DNA of 64,000 bases from Acidisoma sp965199065 (GTDB lineage: Bacteria > Pseudomonadota > Alphaproteobacteria > Acetobacterales > Acetobacteraceae): contig NZ_CBDAQN010000001.1 in the NCBI RefSeq assembly GCF_965199065.1, positions 434,001-498,000 on the forward strand. Direction: 5' to 3'. Shown in pieces: positions 62,432 to 64,000 of the stretch (position 1 is its first letter; the number at the start of each line of letters is the position of its first letter). Under the pieces are notes generated by a model. That model saw nothing but the letters and a program-made list of their open reading frames with translations. It did not search any database and was not told where the DNA came from. The translations under genes and the position numbers were made by a program.

Positions 62432-63502
62432 CTACTCGACGTATTGCAGAACACTGGCCACATCCATCTCAATAGGTGTATCCCAATTTCCAGTCACCGC
62501 GAGCTCTGCAGCTTCCGGGCAGCGTATCTCACGATACTGGTGTTCTTTGAGATTAGACAGAACCCAGTAGAAAATGTCAGGCATTTGCGATGGCATGAAG
62601 GATATGATGCTGGCTCCGCGCGGTGCAAATACCAAGTTTGTAAGGCCTGCTCCCGTGACACCCGCGATGCGCCGGGCGCCTTTAAACACCGCGATCTGAT
62701 GTCGCAGCGTCATCTGGCTTGGATCAACAATCGTCCAGTTTTTTTTCGCTAACGCGGTAACGACATCCTCTTCGCAGAGAAGCTTTCGGCTGGACTTCGA
62801 CCGGGTCACCCAGATGTCTGTCGGAGGACCGGGCCGGATCTTGTCCGAGAGAAACTCCGCTGTCTCAATGACCCGGGGCGAATAGAACTGTCCGTGAAGT
62901 GTCAACCCGGTAACGATGACCAGTCTCTCATAGACCTCTGGACCAGCAACTCGTATTGCGATCTTAGATTTGGGGATACCCAATAGTTCCAGCGATGTTT
63001 CCATAACGGCGGTCATCTCGGCGCTTGCAGCAGGAAGCCGGATTTTCCATCCCCACCGGAAAATCTCAGGGAGCATCAGGTGGATGATCGGCAGCATCTC
63101 CACCAGCCAATGGCCATAGTTACCAATTCCTGCCTTTTCGCATAGAAGCGTAACTCCCTCCCGACGCGGTATCGATCCTGTTCTTATGTTCTCCGATACG
63201 CTCCAGGTGAAAATGTCGATGTCTCGCTCACTCGTTTCGTGAATGCTTTCACGAATGAGATTCATGTCACGGTCGTAGACCAAGCCTGGTCCCTCGACGA
63301 TCGCATCGGGTATGACTGACCACTGAACCGGCGCGGGAGCTTGAACGTTACTCAGGAGGTTTTCACAAAACGCTCTAAAATGGTTCGGCACCAGATCAGG
63401 ATTAATGATCTCCGGCCGTCTCAGCATATATTGCGGCGAATCAATCGTGCCTACCACAAAGCCAGTTGGGAGATCGACGATGTTAGCCAACGTATTCTCC
63501 AA
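62432..63502 (-). CDS. Glycosyltransferase family 61
   Basis: 356 aa. GT61 blocks: AGIGNYGHWLVEMLPIIHLM, IWVTRSKSSRKLLCEEDVVT, and GVTGAGLTNLVFAPRGASII. GT61 enzymes transfer xylose or GlcNAc in plants; bacterial members sit in exopolysaccharide loci. Ends one gene before a second GT61-like fragment. Lower GC. Transcribed toward the hypothetical gene. Confidence 0.83.
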   Translation of the reverse strand: MENTLANIVDLPTGFVVGTIDSPQYMLRRPEIINPDLVPNHFRAFCENLLSNVQAPAPVQWSVIPDAIVEGPGLVYDRDMNLIRESIHETSERDIDIFTWSVSENIRTGSIPRREGVTLLCEKAGIGNYGHWLVEMLPIIHLMLPEIFRWGWKIRLPAASAEMTAVMETSLELLGIPKSKIAIRVAGPEVYERLVIVTGLTLHGQFYSPRVIETAEFLSDKIRPGPPTDIWVTRSKSSRKLLCEEDVVTALAKKNWTIVDPSQMTLRHQIAVFKGARRIAGVTGAGLTNLVFAPRGASIISFMPSQMPDIFYWVLSNLKEHQYREIRCPEAAELAVTGNWDTPIEMDVASVLQYVE

Positions 63503-63604
63503 AATCGTCCATGGACGCTCCTAAAGCTCTAAGAGGGTCTTTTATCTCAGTCTGAGGCCCTGCGTTTGTTGAGCCGCAGAGTTCGAGACCGACACTGTCA
63601 ACAC

Positions 63605-64000
63605 TTACAAGAGCCCAAGCAAGGCATCTGCCAAGACTTTCGGGTTTTCGGTCTGGTGGCCAAAGGTAATGCCTTCGGTCGGGGCTGGAGAAAAAGAAGT
63701 AGGCGCATGGACGTAAAGGGCCTGATTACCAGCGAGCTTATCAATCAAAGCGTAATTGGAGTTGATCGCCTTATCATAGGCCAGTCCTATGATCCGCTTT
63801 GGTCGCCCGCAGAACAAGGTGGTGTGAAAGGCGGACCCCACGGTTCCAACGATTGTCGACGCAGACGCGAGCAGCGCTATTTGTTCAGGCGTCGTTAGGC
63901 GCTCAGGATACATGATCCGAATGCCGCGCGCCGCGAATGCGGCTTCGAGCGGCTGTTCATTTACGAGACGATACGTGGAACCTGTGCCAAGTTGCGTTTT
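63605..64000 (-). CDS. Glycosyltransferase family 61-like, C-terminal part, 5' end outside the window
   Basis: Open to the right edge: the frame runs through 64000 (reading STYRLVNEQPLEAAFAARGI) into ERLTTPEQIALLASASTIVG and TVGSAFHTTLFCGRPKRIIG, the GT61 C-terminal region. At least 131 aa; the N-terminal part is missing from this sequence. A second GT61-like gene next to the complete one suggests a tandem pair acting on one glycan. Confidence 0.72.
   Translation of the reverse strand, partial: KTQLGTGSTYRLVNEQPLEAAFAARGIRIMYPERLTTPEQIALLASASTIVGTVGSAFHTTLFCGRPKRIIGLAYDKAINSNYALIDKLAGNQALYVHAPTSFSPAPTEGITFGHQTENPKVLADALLGLL

Noticed and set aside
1..64000. CRISPR arrays, tRNA or rRNA genes, insertion sequences, prophage
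   Set aside because: No regular direct repeats, no tRNA cloverleaf, no transposase or integrase frame was recognised on reading both strands.

Overview
The window is one GC-rich chromosomal stretch of an alphaproteobacterium. Acetobacteraceae or another Rhodospirillales is my best guess. The grounds are the N-terminus of AccA, a small CxCC protein family, an exported protein with an RTX-type C-terminal region, and recurring TTCTTTTT/AAAAAGAA intergenic hairpins. No rRNA, tRNA, CRISPR array, transposase or phage gene was found.

Layout. (1) 1-7992, plus strand: a tight glycan-assembly operon with two NAD-dependent sugar epimerase/decarboxylase genes, a B12-binding radical SAM enzyme, a GT4 glycosyltransferase and three tandem CgeB-like glycosyltransferases. 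(2) 8238-12492, minus: a three-subunit PaoABC-like molybdenum aldehyde oxidase with a small gene at each end. (3) 12795-15924: GlcG/HbpS-like protein, Lrp regulator with an MFS exporter, MarR regulator and a divergent NTF2-like protein. (4) 15936-20785: methionine synthase (metH) behind an ArsR-methyltransferase regulator (SahR type), with a 22-bp palindrome at the regulator start and a divergent small CxCC gene. (5) 20770-32004: idonate-type dehydrogenase, 2-hydroxyacid dehydrogenase, LysR, an F420-type reductase-like gene, a large exported protein, a psuG/N-formylglutamate amidohydrolase/LLM flavin enzyme operon, a nitronate monooxygenase and a YgjP-type metalloprotease.

(6) 32014-53281 is the most interesting part: about 20 kb of plus-strand, mostly overlapping genes behind a divergent GntR regulator that carries two winged-helix domains. 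It encodes a polyamine-type ABC importer (two ATPases, two permeases, two binding proteins, one without a signal peptide), two SDR dehydrogenases, a zinc cyclic-imide-hydrolase/PgdA-like enzyme, a small CxxC protein, a CobW-type GTPase, PxpA, and a split biotin-dependent carboxylase (BC, PxpB, PxpC, BCCP). A zinc cyclase-family hydrolase follows, then a five-gene amide/urea-type ABC importer behind a good sigma-54 promoter. I read it as a nitrogen-scavenging pathway that imports a cyclic amide or imide and opens it by hydrolysis and by ATP/biotin-dependent carboxylation. The substrate is unknown.

(7) 53394-64000: SPOR-domain lytic transglycosylase, small lipoprotein, Wzm/Wzt-type polysaccharide exporter, accA, and a lower-GC group of glycosyltransferases (GT8-like, GT2/GT92-like, GT61) that runs off the right edge.

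Five genes (metH, the CxCC gene, the amide-binding protein and two glycosyltransferases) each carry one apparent frameshift. Each can be explained by a single missing base in a short G or C run, which points to systematic homopolymer error in the assembly more than to real decay.
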